In this document: positions 8,501 to 15,923 of the stretch, in pieces
How positions within the stretch are numbered: position 1 is the first letter of the stretch
Layout of the letters: every line of letters starts with the position of its first letter
NCBI GenBank assembly: GCA_002712765.1
Contig: PAUP01000047.1
Span: forward strand, 1-36,289
Length of the DNA: 36,289 nt
Direction: 5' to 3'
Source: Cytophagaceae bacterium
GTDB lineage: Bacteria > Bacteroidota > Bacteroidia > Flavobacteriales > Flavobacteriaceae
Position numbers and translations under genes: made by a program
The notes under the pieces: generated by a model
Told to the model about the DNA's origin: nothing
The model's input: only the letters and a program-made list of their open reading frames with translations
Database searches by the model: none

Positions 8501-8953
8501 CCAGACGACTACATCAACAACATCGCCGAACGTCTCAATCTATATACCCAGCTCAACACGGTCAAAACAGAACAGGAGCTGGCTGCTTTTGAACATACGC
8601 TTGTTGATCGTTTTGGCCCCTTGCCAGATCAGGCCAAAGATTTGCTCAACTCGGTAAGAATCAAATGGATTGCGACCAAGATCGGACTGGAAAAAGTAGT
8701 GATGAAAAAAGGAAAATTTACTGGCTTTTTTATTGCCGATCAGGAAAGTGATTTCTATCAAAGTCCTGCCTTTTCAAGAGTGCTACAGTATGTACAAGCC
8801 AATGCCTTTAGGTGTACGCTCAAAGAAAAAAAGATGGCCAAAGGCTTGCGATTGCTGCTTAAATTTGACGATGCACAAAGCATAGAAGCCGTTTACGATA
8901 TGCTAGCGCCACTCATGCCAACCCAAGAAAAACTTTCTGATACGCCCTCCTAA
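5570..8953 (+). CDS. mfd: Transcription-repair coupling factor Mfd
   Basis: Mfd is an ATP-driven translocase that removes RNA polymerase stalled at DNA lesions and recruits the UvrA nucleotide-excision repair machinery. The 1127 residues fit the family. The N-terminal UvrB-like part (about 1-400) includes FVTEPGEFSVRGGIVDVF. The RNA-polymerase-interacting CarD-like domain starts near residue 436 (GDYVTHIDHGIGKF). The helicase core has Walker A GDVGFGKTE (584-592), DEEQKFG (685-691) and TATPIPRTLQFS, followed by GRVGRSNKKAFCYF. The C-terminal TRCF domain occupies roughly the last 180 residues. The start is GTG, supported by the -7 element just upstream. A decayed copy of the GCTTTCGCGAAAGC palindrome at 6369-6382 encodes NFAKA. 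The stop codon directly abuts that of yraN on the other strand. Confidence 0.97.
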   Translation: MSKTIVSTALAQSLQLQKLGDAIAQSHQHIHARGLIGSALSFAVSDAYAKSDTPILLILNDKEEAAYYLNDLEQLRKEANVLFYPGSYRRPYQIEETDNANILLRAEVLNRINSRRKAALIVTYPDALFEKVVTRKELDRQTLKVAVNDKLSLDFVNEILFEYKFKRVDFVTEPGEFSVRGGIVDVFSFSHDEPYRIEFFGDEVDSIRTFDVETQLSLDQTKKIAIMPNVENKALDEKRDNFLNYIAKNTVVFIKNRSLFYDRIDRNFAKAEEAFETLSKDIKHASPEELFCTGKMLKDTLARFQTVDLAAANAEIDIDTLVGFNQQPQPSFNKQFDLLIEHLNQNTEKGIRNIICCVSEQQAQRFHDIFDDADANVRAYETVVLSLYQGFVDTDLKLAVYTDHQIFERYHKFNLKNGYAKKQAITLKELTNLNVGDYVTHIDHGIGKFGGLQKIEVEGKKQEAIKLIYGERDILYLSIHSLHKITKYNGKDGKPPQIYKLGSQAWKKLKAKTKSRVKHIAFNLIKLYAKRRLQKGFAFGPDTHMQHELEASFIYEDTPDQITATQAVKSDMESDRPMDRLVCGDVGFGKTEIAIRAAFKAVDNGKQVAILVPTTILAFQHAKTFKERLKDFPVRIEYLNRFRTAKEKREVLEGLESGAIDIVIGTHQLTGKNVKFKDLGLLVIDEEQKFGVAVKDKLKTISETVDTLTLTATPIPRTLQFSLMAARDLSTITTPPPNRYPIESHVVRFSEETIRDAISYEIQRGGQVFFIHNRIENIKEVAGLVQRLVPDAKVGVGHGQMEGKKLEGLMLSFMNGDFDVLVSTTIVESGLDVPNANTIFINNANNFGLSDLHQMRGRVGRSNKKAFCYFITPPYSAMTEDARKRISALEQFSVLGSGFNIAMKDLEIRGAGDLLGGEQSGFINEIGFETYQKILNEAIDELKENEFKELYKDESSAIGNRDFVKDTVIDTDFSLLFPDDYINNIAERLNLYTQLNTVKTEQELAAFEHTLVDRFGPLPDQAKDLLNSVRIKWIATKIGLEKVVMKKGKFTGFFIADQESDFYQSPAFSRVLQYVQANAFRCTLKEKKMAKGLRLLLKFDDAQSIEAVYDMLAPLMPTQEKLSDTPS
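6369..6382. repeat. Partial copy of the GCTTTCGCGAAAGC palindrome
   Basis: ATTTCGCGAAAGCG keeps the core TTTCGCGAAA and the right arm, with the left arm changed. It lies inside mfd and encodes NFAKA. Confidence 0.6.
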
Positions 8954-9313
8954 TTAAAAGTGATAAAAGGCATTTTCAAAATGCTTGAGCTGCTGCTGGT
9001 GATTGTTTTTTAAAATAGCGATGATATCAAAGCGAATCTCCATATCGAGATCGTGCAGGAGCACATACTGATGAGTGGCTTTTACCGTGTGTTTGATTTT
9101 TTGACCATTGACAAAGCTTTGTGGGTCTCCAAAAAAGTCGGAGTTCCGGGTTTTGACCTCAACTACTACTAGAATTGAGTTACCCCATTGACAGATAATA
9201 TCGAGTTCTGATTTTTGATACCGCCAATTGCGATCTCTTATAACATAGCCTCTTTCTTTTAAATAGGCTACTGCTAAGTCTTCTCCCCAACGTCCTAGTG
9301 CGATATGATCCAT
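8954..9313 (-). CDS. YraN/UPF0102 family endonuclease-like protein
   Basis: This 119-residue protein has the usual size of the UPF0102 (YraN) family. GRWGEDLAVAYLKERGY (7-23) is typical of the N-terminus. The core ELDII (36-40) followed by VVVEVKTR (49-56) gives a PD-(D/E)xK-type nuclease active site with Asp38, Glu52 and Lys54. The family is associated with DNA metabolism, but its substrate is unsettled. The gene is convergent with mfd, the two stop codons touching at TAATTA. It lies 80 bp downstream of the LD-carboxypeptidase gene, with a possible promoter of its own between them. Confidence 0.92.
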   Translation of the reverse strand: MDHIALGRWGEDLAVAYLKERGYVIRDRNWRYQKSELDIICQWGNSILVVVEVKTRNSDFFGDPQSFVNGQKIKHTVKATHQYVLLHDLDMEIRFDIIAILKNNHQQQLKHFENAFYHF

Positions 9314-9344
9314 ACCCTAAGATCGCGAGGGTAGTTGTAATGGT

Positions 9345-9352
9345 CAAAAATA
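9345..9352 (-). promoter_or_regulatory. yraN promoter -7 element (TATTTTTG, minus strand)
   Basis: On the minus strand TATTTTTG matches TAnnTTTG and lies about 30 bases before the yraN ATG. A TTG (complement of 9369-9371) sits 16 bases further upstream, slightly short of the usual -33 spacing. Confidence 0.45.
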
Positions 9353-9393
9353 AGTGCCGTAGATTTATCAATCGTAAGTAATAGACCTGTCAT

Positions 9394-10293
9394 CTATAAA
9401 TAACGCAGAGCAACTTTTTTATCACTTACTTCAAGGCGGGCTTGTGCGCCCAAAACAAGCGCACGGTTATCATCTAGATGGCCTGCAGGAAAATCAAAGA
9501 CCACAGGATAGCTACATTCTCCTACAGCGTCCATAATAATTTCTTTGGCGGTTTTTCCAAAGGGTATACGGTTGTCATGCATTTTGGTCATTCCACCTAC
9601 TATGAGTCCTGCGAGGTGATCCAACATCCCGTTGCGTTTGAGATTGACTATCATTCTATCAATGTGATACAGGTATTCGTCCAAATCTTCAATAAACAAA
9701 ATCTTACCCTCAGTATCCAGATTAGAACTGCTACCACATAAAGAATAGAGTATCGACAAATTTCCACCTACCAGCAGTCCTTCGGCTATACCGCTTCTGT
9801 TTTCTGTGGCTAGAATTTCCCATTCGATATCGGGCTTTTTTCCTTCAAGGGCTTTGGCTAAGGATGCTTTCGCGAAAGCAGAATTCTCTTCAACACTCAC
9901 AGGCATGGTGGCATGTAAGGTCTGAAAACCAATCTTGTGAAGATGACTGTGCAAAACCGTCACATCAGAATAGCCAACGATCCATTTTGGGTATTTGACA
10001 AATTTGTAAAAGTCTAGACTGTCTATAATTCTAACCGTCCCATACCCACCACGAGCACACCAGATGGCTTTGATCTCAGGATCATCCAGCATGCGTTGCA
10101 TATCCTGAGCCCGCAAACTGTCTGACCCAGCATATTGGTCGTCTTCGGCATCAATAGTTTGACCAATAACAGGTATATACCCCCATTGCTGTAACAAGTC
10201 AAGACCTTCTGCGAGCTCTTTTCGACTAATTTTACGAGCGGTAGCGACTAAGGCCACTTTGTCGCCGCGTTTTAAAAAGGGAGGGGTTACCAT
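9394..10293 (-). CDS. LD-carboxypeptidase, peptidase family S66
   Basis: This 299-residue enzyme resembles LdcA, which removes the terminal D-alanine from murein tetrapeptides during cytoplasmic cell-wall recycling; MccF-type members act on other substrates. The family's Ser-Glu-His set is visible: Ser109 in GYSD, Glu202 in FIEDLDEY and His272 in FPAGHLDDN. GGYGTVRI (82-89) is the usual substrate-pocket segment. No signal peptide is seen, consistent with cytoplasmic action. The ATG start gives MVTPPFLKRGDKVALVATAR, a canonical N-terminus. A perfect 16-bp palindrome copy at 9865-9880 encodes AFAKA in the linker between the two lobes. Confidence 0.93.
   Translation of the reverse strand: MVTPPFLKRGDKVALVATARKISRKELAEGLDLLQQWGYIPVIGQTIDAEDDQYAGSDSLRAQDMQRMLDDPEIKAIWCARGGYGTVRIIDSLDFYKFVKYPKWIVGYSDVTVLHSHLHKIGFQTLHATMPVSVEENSAFAKASLAKALEGKKPDIEWEILATENRSGIAEGLLVGGNLSILYSLCGSSSNLDTEGKILFIEDLDEYLYHIDRMIVNLKRNGMLDHLAGLIVGGMTKMHDNRIPFGKTAKEIIMDAVGECSYPVVFDFPAGHLDDNRALVLGAQARLEVSDKKVALRYL
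9865..9880. repeat. GCTTTCGCGAAAGC palindrome inside the LD-carboxypeptidase gene
   Basis: TGCTTTCGCGAAAGCA is a perfect 16-bp palindrome. It is read on the minus strand in the AFAKA frame (residues 139-143). Confidence 0.9.
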
Positions 10294-10533
10294 ATGACGT
10301 TAATTGAAGTTTCAAAATACGCAAAATACTATAAAAACCAGAACCCCTTAATAGCTTACAAAACCGATTACGATGTGTAGAAGTTTCTTTGGCTACACCT
10401 TTGAATGTCCATTGCAAAAATTATTATACATTGTGCCTAATAGGTAGCCCCTACCATAAGCAGCGAGGTCACTAGAGCGCAACTGCCTCATGTTGCTTTG
10501 TTTCTTGAATTAAAAATAAACTCCTTCACCACT

Positions 10534-10845
10534 ATGTCTCCAGAAGCCTTAATAGAGAAATATTTTACCGATACCCTCACTTCAAAAGAACAGCAAGCCC
10601 TAGTCAATTATCTGGCCAAAAACCCTGATAAGGCAAAAGCTTTTGAAGATAGAAAACAAATGGAAAAGTCATCTGTACAAACAACAGATGAAGCCAAGCC
10701 TGTGCGCTTGCCAGATTTTCAAGCACACAAACCTGCCAGTACAGCCGAGGAAGAAGAAAGTCGTCGTTTGTTTATACGATACGCCATTGGTGCAGCTATC
10801 ATCATTGGACTCACCCTACTGTTTGTCAAATTAAAAACGGCTTAA
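10534..10845 (+). CDS. Small single-pass membrane protein with anti-sigma-like N-terminus
   Basis: This 103-residue protein starts at ATG 10534 (MSPEALIEKYF); an in-frame TTG at 10498 is less likely. Residues 4-45 (ALIEKYFTDTLTSKEQQALVNYLAKNPDKAKAFEDRKQMEK) resemble the short helical N-terminus of Bacteroidota FecR-type anti-sigma factors. A polar linker, a charged EEEESRR segment and one membrane helix (about 82-100) follow. There is no zinc-finger HxxxCxxC and no sigma factor gene next to it, so the anti-sigma idea is inference only. It precedes the DUF1800/DUF1501 pairs by 214 bp on the same strand. That gap contains small competing inverted repeats (GGCTA/TAGCC at 10920-10934) but no clear promoter. 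Confidence 0.65.
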   Translation: MSPEALIEKYFTDTLTSKEQQALVNYLAKNPDKAKAFEDRKQMEKSSVQTTDEAKPVRLPDFQAHKPASTAEEEESRRLFIRYAIGAAIIIGLTLLFVKLKTA

Positions 10846-11059
10846 AAGTCAAAAAGCGAACTAGCTCATATAACACACTAAATAGGGTTGGTTTCAGTCG
10901 CAAAACCTTGAAGCAAAGAGGCTAATATCTAGCCACTTCGGCTACAAACAACAACAACTACATACTATGGATTAAACTTTTTAGTTTAGATATAGTCATA
11001 GTTAATGTAATGTTAACGTGCTTCAAGTCGTTTGACTGTCTTTAACAAATCCAATCTTT

Positions 11060-12520
11060 ATGGAAATTCTTACATCTTGTAATGTTGCTTCTATCGATCC
11101 TTTTGTGCCTTCGTCGGGCAACCCTTGGAATGTGGCAAAGGCCAAACACGTCTATAGACGTTTGGCCAATGGCACCTCTGAAGCCAATATTAATATCGCG
11201 GTTGCTGGTAGTCCTGATGAACTTATTGATTCGCTTATAGACGAAGCGATTGCTATGCCCAATACCCCTGCTCCAGATTGGGGATACTGGTCATTTCAGG
11301 ATTACTTAATAGATTACAATACTGAAACCAATGAGCAGCGTGGCATTTGGTACCGCCAGACGGCAAATGATATATTGACAAAGGGCTTAAAAAGCAAGCT
11401 AGCCTTTTTCTGGCTCAATCATTTTGTGACAGAACTTGAATCCTATAATCATCCGCCCTATATGTTTCAGTATTGGGATGATTTACAAACCCACGCCATA
11501 GGTAACTTTAGAGATTTTGTAAGAACAATTGGGCTCAACCCCGCGATGCTATTATACCTGAATGGATTTGAAAACACTAATGTCAATCCCAACGAAAATT
11601 ATGCACGTGAGCTCTTTGAGTTGTTTACTCTTGGCGAAAACAATGGCTATACCCAAACAGATATCGTAGAGACCTCTAGAGCACTTACTGGCTATAATCA
11701 CTGGGCCGATTACGGGGCAGCTATTACCTTTGACAGTAGCACCTTTGACGCTTCAGATAAAACCATTTTTGGACAAACAGGCAATTGGGATTACAATGAT
11801 GTCATCGATATCCTATTTGAACAGAAGGCTGAGCTTATCGCTGCATTTATATGTGAGAAACTCTATCGCTTTTTTGTAAGTCCTGACGTTAATACTGCCG
11901 TTGTCAACGCTATGTCAACTACGCTTCTGGCAAACGACTTTAACATGGAACCCATGCTACGACAGTTGTTTAAAAGCCAACACTTTTTTGATACCGATGC
12001 CAATGGGTTGATCATCAAAAGCCCATACGACATGACCTCTATCTATATCAATGAAACGGGCTTTTTGTATGACAACACCAATGGAGATTATACGAACTTT
12101 ATCATCTACCTCAACGATACCTTAGGGCAAGATATTTATGAACCTGTTGATGTGGCGGGATGGCAAAGAGATCGCGATTGGATCAATACCAGCACCATTT
12201 CTGGGCGTTGGCTAAGTATGGAATACCTCACCTGGCCTATGTGGAATTACGACAACGACCAGTTTAGACAGTTTGCCAAAGATTTGACCAACAATAGTAA
12301 TGACCCCGCTCTGATCACTCAAACCATTGTTGATTTTTTCATCTCCAAACCACTGTATACGGCCTCAGATTATGATAACGCTACAGATGTATTAAAATGG
12401 GAAGTGCCTCAGAATTATTATGACACTGGCCAGTGGAATCTCGATTGGGACTCTGCCGCATACCAGGTCCTGCTTCTTATTCATCACATATTTAAAATGC
12501 CCGAATTCCAATTAAAATAA
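11060..12520 (+). CDS. DUF1800 family protein (copy 1)
   Basis: This 486-residue protein carries the hallmark DUF1800 segments. These are KLAFFWLNHFVTE, NPNENYARELFELFTLGENNGYTQTDIVETSRALTGYNHW (NENYAREL begins at residue 178) and the late VAGWQRDRDWINTSTISGRW. The biochemical role of DUF1800 is not established; its genes are commonly paired with DUF1501 genes, as here. No signal peptide is visible: the N-terminus is MEILTSCNVASIDPFVPSSGNPWN, with Trp and Tyr rather than a hydrophobic helix. Only 6 bp separate it from the DUF1501 gene, so the two should be co-translated. It is homologous along its length to the gene at 14460. Confidence 0.9.
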   Translation: MEILTSCNVASIDPFVPSSGNPWNVAKAKHVYRRLANGTSEANINIAVAGSPDELIDSLIDEAIAMPNTPAPDWGYWSFQDYLIDYNTETNEQRGIWYRQTANDILTKGLKSKLAFFWLNHFVTELESYNHPPYMFQYWDDLQTHAIGNFRDFVRTIGLNPAMLLYLNGFENTNVNPNENYARELFELFTLGENNGYTQTDIVETSRALTGYNHWADYGAAITFDSSTFDASDKTIFGQTGNWDYNDVIDILFEQKAELIAAFICEKLYRFFVSPDVNTAVVNAMSTTLLANDFNMEPMLRQLFKSQHFFDTDANGLIIKSPYDMTSIYINETGFLYDNTNGDYTNFIIYLNDTLGQDIYEPVDVAGWQRDRDWINTSTISGRWLSMEYLTWPMWNYDNDQFRQFAKDLTNNSNDPALITQTIVDFFISKPLYTASDYDNATDVLKWEVPQNYYDTGQWNLDWDSAAYQVLLLIHHIFKMPEFQLK

Positions 12521-12526
12521 GCTGCT

Positions 12527-14176
12527 ATGTGCGATCATCATACTCCTTCTCCCTCTGATAAAGACCAGAAAAAAAGTCATTCGCCATCGGCCAAGATTAC
12601 CGATGCCCATCACAATGAAGAACACGCCACTTGGAATCGTCGTTCCTTTTTACAGGCTTTAGGTTTGATTGGTGGTGGTACCATAATGGTAGGTGGGGCC
12701 AATCTTTCTGCCTCTGTACCTTCGCGTCTTACCGCTGCCCTGGCCAATGCCGAAAACAATGGTCGTATCCTGTTACTCATACGACTTAAAGGGGGTAATG
12801 ATGGTCTCAATACCATAGTGCCGGTTTATGACTATGATTTTTACGCCCAAAACAGACCCAGTATCAAACATGAACTGTCAGATCTGTATTCGCTTTCGCC
12901 AGACTTTGGGATCCCTTCTAGTATGCAACCGTTACAAAGTCTTTGGGGAGATGGTAAAATGAAAGTCGTACACGGTGTAGGCTATCCTGATCAAAACTTA
13001 TCGCATTTTAGAAGTTCGGATATCTGGGCCTCGGCCGATGCCGTAAACGTTGAAAATACGGGTGTTTTTGGGAGGTACTTTGAAGACATTTATCCCGATT
13101 ACCTCATCAACCCGCCTGCAGAGCCGCCAGCCATACAAATAGGAAGTATAGGCAATTTACTCTTTGATGGACTGGATACCACTTATGCCTTTTCGGTGTC
13201 CAATCCAGAGCAATTGGCCAATATTGCCGAAAACGGTGTCTTGCACGATGTGCTTAATATCCCAGGATGTACCTATGGCGATCAATTAGGCTTTATGCGT
13301 GGAATGACCAATACCACCTTTACCTATGCCGGGGTGATTAATCAGGCATACGAAGCCGCGACCAATGCTGTAGAATACGGTGATTCCAGTTTTGCACAAC
13401 AACTTAAGATTGTGGCCAGAATGATTAAGGGTGGTTTAGGCACTCAAGTCTATATGGTCACGCTTAACGGTTTTGACACTCATGCCAATCAAGTTGACGA
13501 TCACAATAGTTTAATGTCTGACTTGTCCACTTCTGTGAAAGCCTTCTATGACGATTTGGGCACGGTAGGGCGGGATCACCGTGTCATAGGTATGACCTTT
13601 TCTGAGTTTGGAAGACGTATAGAAGAAAACGGATCTAACGGCACCGATCACGGGGCAGCTTCTCCAGTGATGATGTTTGGTCCAAAATTAGACGGCAATG
13701 GTTTTATAGGCACTCAGCCCGATTTGCAAACACCAGACACCAATGGTAACCTACAGTTCAATACTGATTTTAGAAGCCTGTATGCTACTGTGCTCAAACA
13801 ATGGTTATGTATTGACGCCGCTTTGGTAGACGAGGTACTGCTGGGTGTGTCTTATGAGACTATAGATCTTGGTTTTGACTGTGAAAGCTTATCTACCGAT
13901 GATTTTTCAAAACCAGATGGGTTTTTGCATCTGGCCACTTATCAAAATCAAATCACCTATCTCGAGTTTACACTACCCTCGCCTGCCAAGATGCACATAG
14001 AGCTCTTTAATATCATTGGTCAAAAAGTGGGTGTCATTAGTAATGATTATATGCTCGCTGGAGCACATAAGATTGATATTAAACAAGCTGTAGGCAAGCG
14101 ATTGTTTACGGGGCAATACATCTATAGGATCAATTATAGCGGGCGTGCTTACAGCAAATCGATACTCATAAAGTAG
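12527..14176 (+). CDS. DUF1501 family Tat-exported protein with T9SS-like C-terminal domain (copy 1)
   Basis: The 549-residue protein begins with a His-rich polar stretch (MCDHHTPSPS...DAHHNEEH, about 36 residues). A twin-arginine signal follows, NRRSFLQALGLIGGG, with Arg38-Arg39. The DUF1501 domain, related to the sulfatase/alkaline phosphatase fold, shows GGNDGLN (89-95), VHGVGY, SHFRSSDIW (Ser159-His160), GFDTHANQ and NGTDHGAA (Asp374-His375). The last 75 or so residues (ELFNIIGQKVGVIS...FTGQYIYRINYSGRAYSKSILIK) match the pattern of a type A T9SS sorting domain, ending in a basic residue. This predicts Tat export followed by T9SS surface delivery, an unusual combination. The substrate is unknown. 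A strong terminator follows. Confidence 0.9.
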   Translation: MCDHHTPSPSDKDQKKSHSPSAKITDAHHNEEHATWNRRSFLQALGLIGGGTIMVGGANLSASVPSRLTAALANAENNGRILLLIRLKGGNDGLNTIVPVYDYDFYAQNRPSIKHELSDLYSLSPDFGIPSSMQPLQSLWGDGKMKVVHGVGYPDQNLSHFRSSDIWASADAVNVENTGVFGRYFEDIYPDYLINPPAEPPAIQIGSIGNLLFDGLDTTYAFSVSNPEQLANIAENGVLHDVLNIPGCTYGDQLGFMRGMTNTTFTYAGVINQAYEAATNAVEYGDSSFAQQLKIVARMIKGGLGTQVYMVTLNGFDTHANQVDDHNSLMSDLSTSVKAFYDDLGTVGRDHRVIGMTFSEFGRRIEENGSNGTDHGAASPVMMFGPKLDGNGFIGTQPDLQTPDTNGNLQFNTDFRSLYATVLKQWLCIDAALVDEVLLGVSYETIDLGFDCESLSTDDFSKPDGFLHLATYQNQITYLEFTLPSPAKMHIELFNIIGQKVGVISNDYMLAGAHKIDIKQAVGKRLFTGQYIYRINYSGRAYSKSILIK

Positions 14177-14203
14177 TGATTTTAACCATTCTGAATTATA
14201 GCT

Positions 14204-14233
14204 AATGGCGTGTTTTGATAACACGCCATTTTT
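14204..14233 (+). terminator. Strong intrinsic terminator after DUF1501 copy 1
   Basis: AATGGCGTGTT (14204-14214) and AACACGCCATT (14220-14230) form a perfect 11-bp stem with a 5-nt loop and end in a T run. It separates the two DUF1800-DUF1501 pairs into independent transcription units. The rest of the gap to 14460 shows nothing clear. Confidence 0.85.
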
Positions 14234-14459
14234 AGTATTACAATTATTTTTTATACTTTACTTTCCCCAAATCATAAGTAGTACCCTTAAAGTTATGTCT
14301 TCCCGTACAACACAGGAACTCGCTTTTAAGACTTCAAAAAAGAAAAAGTATCAATAGCTCTTAGGAGTTATTTGAACATATCCCAATAAAAATTAGCCCT
14401 TGGTTACGCAAGTGCCAGTTGTAATTATTGACTAATTGTCCTTGCTTAAAATGACGCGT

Positions 14460-15917
14460 ATGGAAACACAAACCTCCTGTAATACTGCCACCTTGGCGCC
14501 TTATATTCCCACGACCGAAAACCCTTGGGATATGTATAAAGTACAAAGCCTCTATGCCAAGTTAGGTTTTGGAGAGCATCGTGTAATTATGAACTCGGCC
14601 CTCACTAAAACCCCGCAACAACTCGTATCAGAGCTTTTGACAGAAGCTCGAGATATGCCATTAACTCCAGCACCAGATTGGGGGTATTGGAACAGAGCCC
14701 AGTTTGACAATTCGGCAAATAATTACAATTATTATCGCAGGCAATGGTATCAACAAACCATAGACGACCTTTTGCAAAATGGCTTACGCGAAAGATTAAC
14801 GCTGTTTTGGTCAAACCACTTCGTGACCGAACTACGTGGCTATTTTTCTCCTTCTTATCAATTTCAGTATTACCGAACTTTACAAACACATGCCTTAGGA
14901 AATTTTAAAGACTTTGTTCATGATATTGGCCTTACTGGCGCCATGCTGCTTTACCTCAACGGTTTTCAAAATCGAGAGCATTCGCCTAACGAAAATTATG
15001 CGCGTGAGCTCTATGAACTCTTCACCCTAGGAGTAAACAATGGCTACACAGAGTCAGACATCACAGAAACTGCCAAAGCACTAACGGGTTGGAACCATTG
15101 GTCTTCGCCTTGGTCTCCGATTTATTTTGATACCGATACCTGGGACAATGATTACAAAACCATTTTTGGTCAGACCGATAGATGGAAATACGACGACGTC
15201 ATTGATATTCTCTTTGAAGAAAAAGGTCATTTAATCGCGCCTTTTATAGCCCGAAAACTATATAAGTACTTTGTAAGCCCTGACGTTAATGAAGGTATTG
15301 TATCCGAATTAGGACAGGTTCTCTTAGACAATAACTTTGAACTTGAACCCATGCTCGAAACGCTTTTTTTGAGTGCACATTTTCACGACAGTACCACCCA
15401 AGGGGTACTTATTAAAAGCCCCGTAGATCTTCTATTATCGTTTGAAAATACCAGCGGGCTAACCTTTAATCGTTTTTATAACTACCAAAACCTGTATCGA
15501 GTGTATACCACCAATTTGGGCCAAGAACTCTATAACCCCATCGATGGGGCAGGCTGGCAAGCCGATGAAAATTGGGTGGACTCCAACACCATTGTATTGC
15601 GATGGGATTACCTAGATTTTATTATCGATAAGTTTAAACAAAACAGTACCGACCAATTTAGAAATCTCGCCCTGACAATGCTTGGAGGTAATACCAACGA
15701 TCATATCTTGGTAACCAAAACCATCGTCAATAGCTTTCTAGCCAGAACATTAGTGCAAGATTCAGATTATGATGAGGCAATAGAGGTATTTAAAGGCGAA
15801 GTACCTGGCAATTATTACGACAATGGAATTTGGGATCTCTACTTTGATTCGGTGCCAGATCAGGTCGAAGGACTCTTACGTTATATCACCAAACTCCCTG
15901 AATTTCAATTAAAATAG
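14460..15917 (+). CDS. DUF1800 family protein (copy 2)
   Basis: This is a paralogue of the gene at 11060. Starting at ATG 14460 (METQTSCNTATLAPYIPTTENPWD) it aligns with the start of copy 1; an ATG at 14451 and a TTG at 14436 lie just upstream in frame. It keeps LTLFWSNHFVTELRG, SPNENYARELYELFTLGVNNGYTESDITETAKALTGWNHW and GAGWQADENWVDSNTIVLRW. The C-terminus (LPEFQLK) is almost identical to copy 1 (MPEFQLK). As in copy 1, no signal peptide is visible. The gap to the partner DUF1501 gene is again 6 bp. A decayed palindrome (GCTTACGCGAAAG, 14782-14794) encodes LRER. Confidence 0.9.
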   Translation: METQTSCNTATLAPYIPTTENPWDMYKVQSLYAKLGFGEHRVIMNSALTKTPQQLVSELLTEARDMPLTPAPDWGYWNRAQFDNSANNYNYYRRQWYQQTIDDLLQNGLRERLTLFWSNHFVTELRGYFSPSYQFQYYRTLQTHALGNFKDFVHDIGLTGAMLLYLNGFQNREHSPNENYARELYELFTLGVNNGYTESDITETAKALTGWNHWSSPWSPIYFDTDTWDNDYKTIFGQTDRWKYDDVIDILFEEKGHLIAPFIARKLYKYFVSPDVNEGIVSELGQVLLDNNFELEPMLETLFLSAHFHDSTTQGVLIKSPVDLLLSFENTSGLTFNRFYNYQNLYRVYTTNLGQELYNPIDGAGWQADENWVDSNTIVLRWDYLDFIIDKFKQNSTDQFRNLALTMLGGNTNDHILVTKTIVNSFLARTLVQDSDYDEAIEVFKGEVPGNYYDNGIWDLYFDSVPDQVEGLLRYITKLPEFQLK

Positions 15918-15923
15918 AAAAGT

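Noticed and set aside
9865-9880. Palindrome copies as insertion-sequence ends or Rickettsia-type palindromic element insertions
   Set aside because: Copies are only 14-20 bp, have no flanking target duplications, and the peptides seem to replace rather than interrupt the protein sequence.
10920-10988. Small inverted repeats (GGCTA/TAGCC, AGCC/GGCT, TAAAC/GTTTA) before DUF1800 copy 1
   Set aside because: Stems are only 4-5 bp and mutually exclusive; no aptamer-like conserved core is seen. Not enough for a riboswitch or terminator call.
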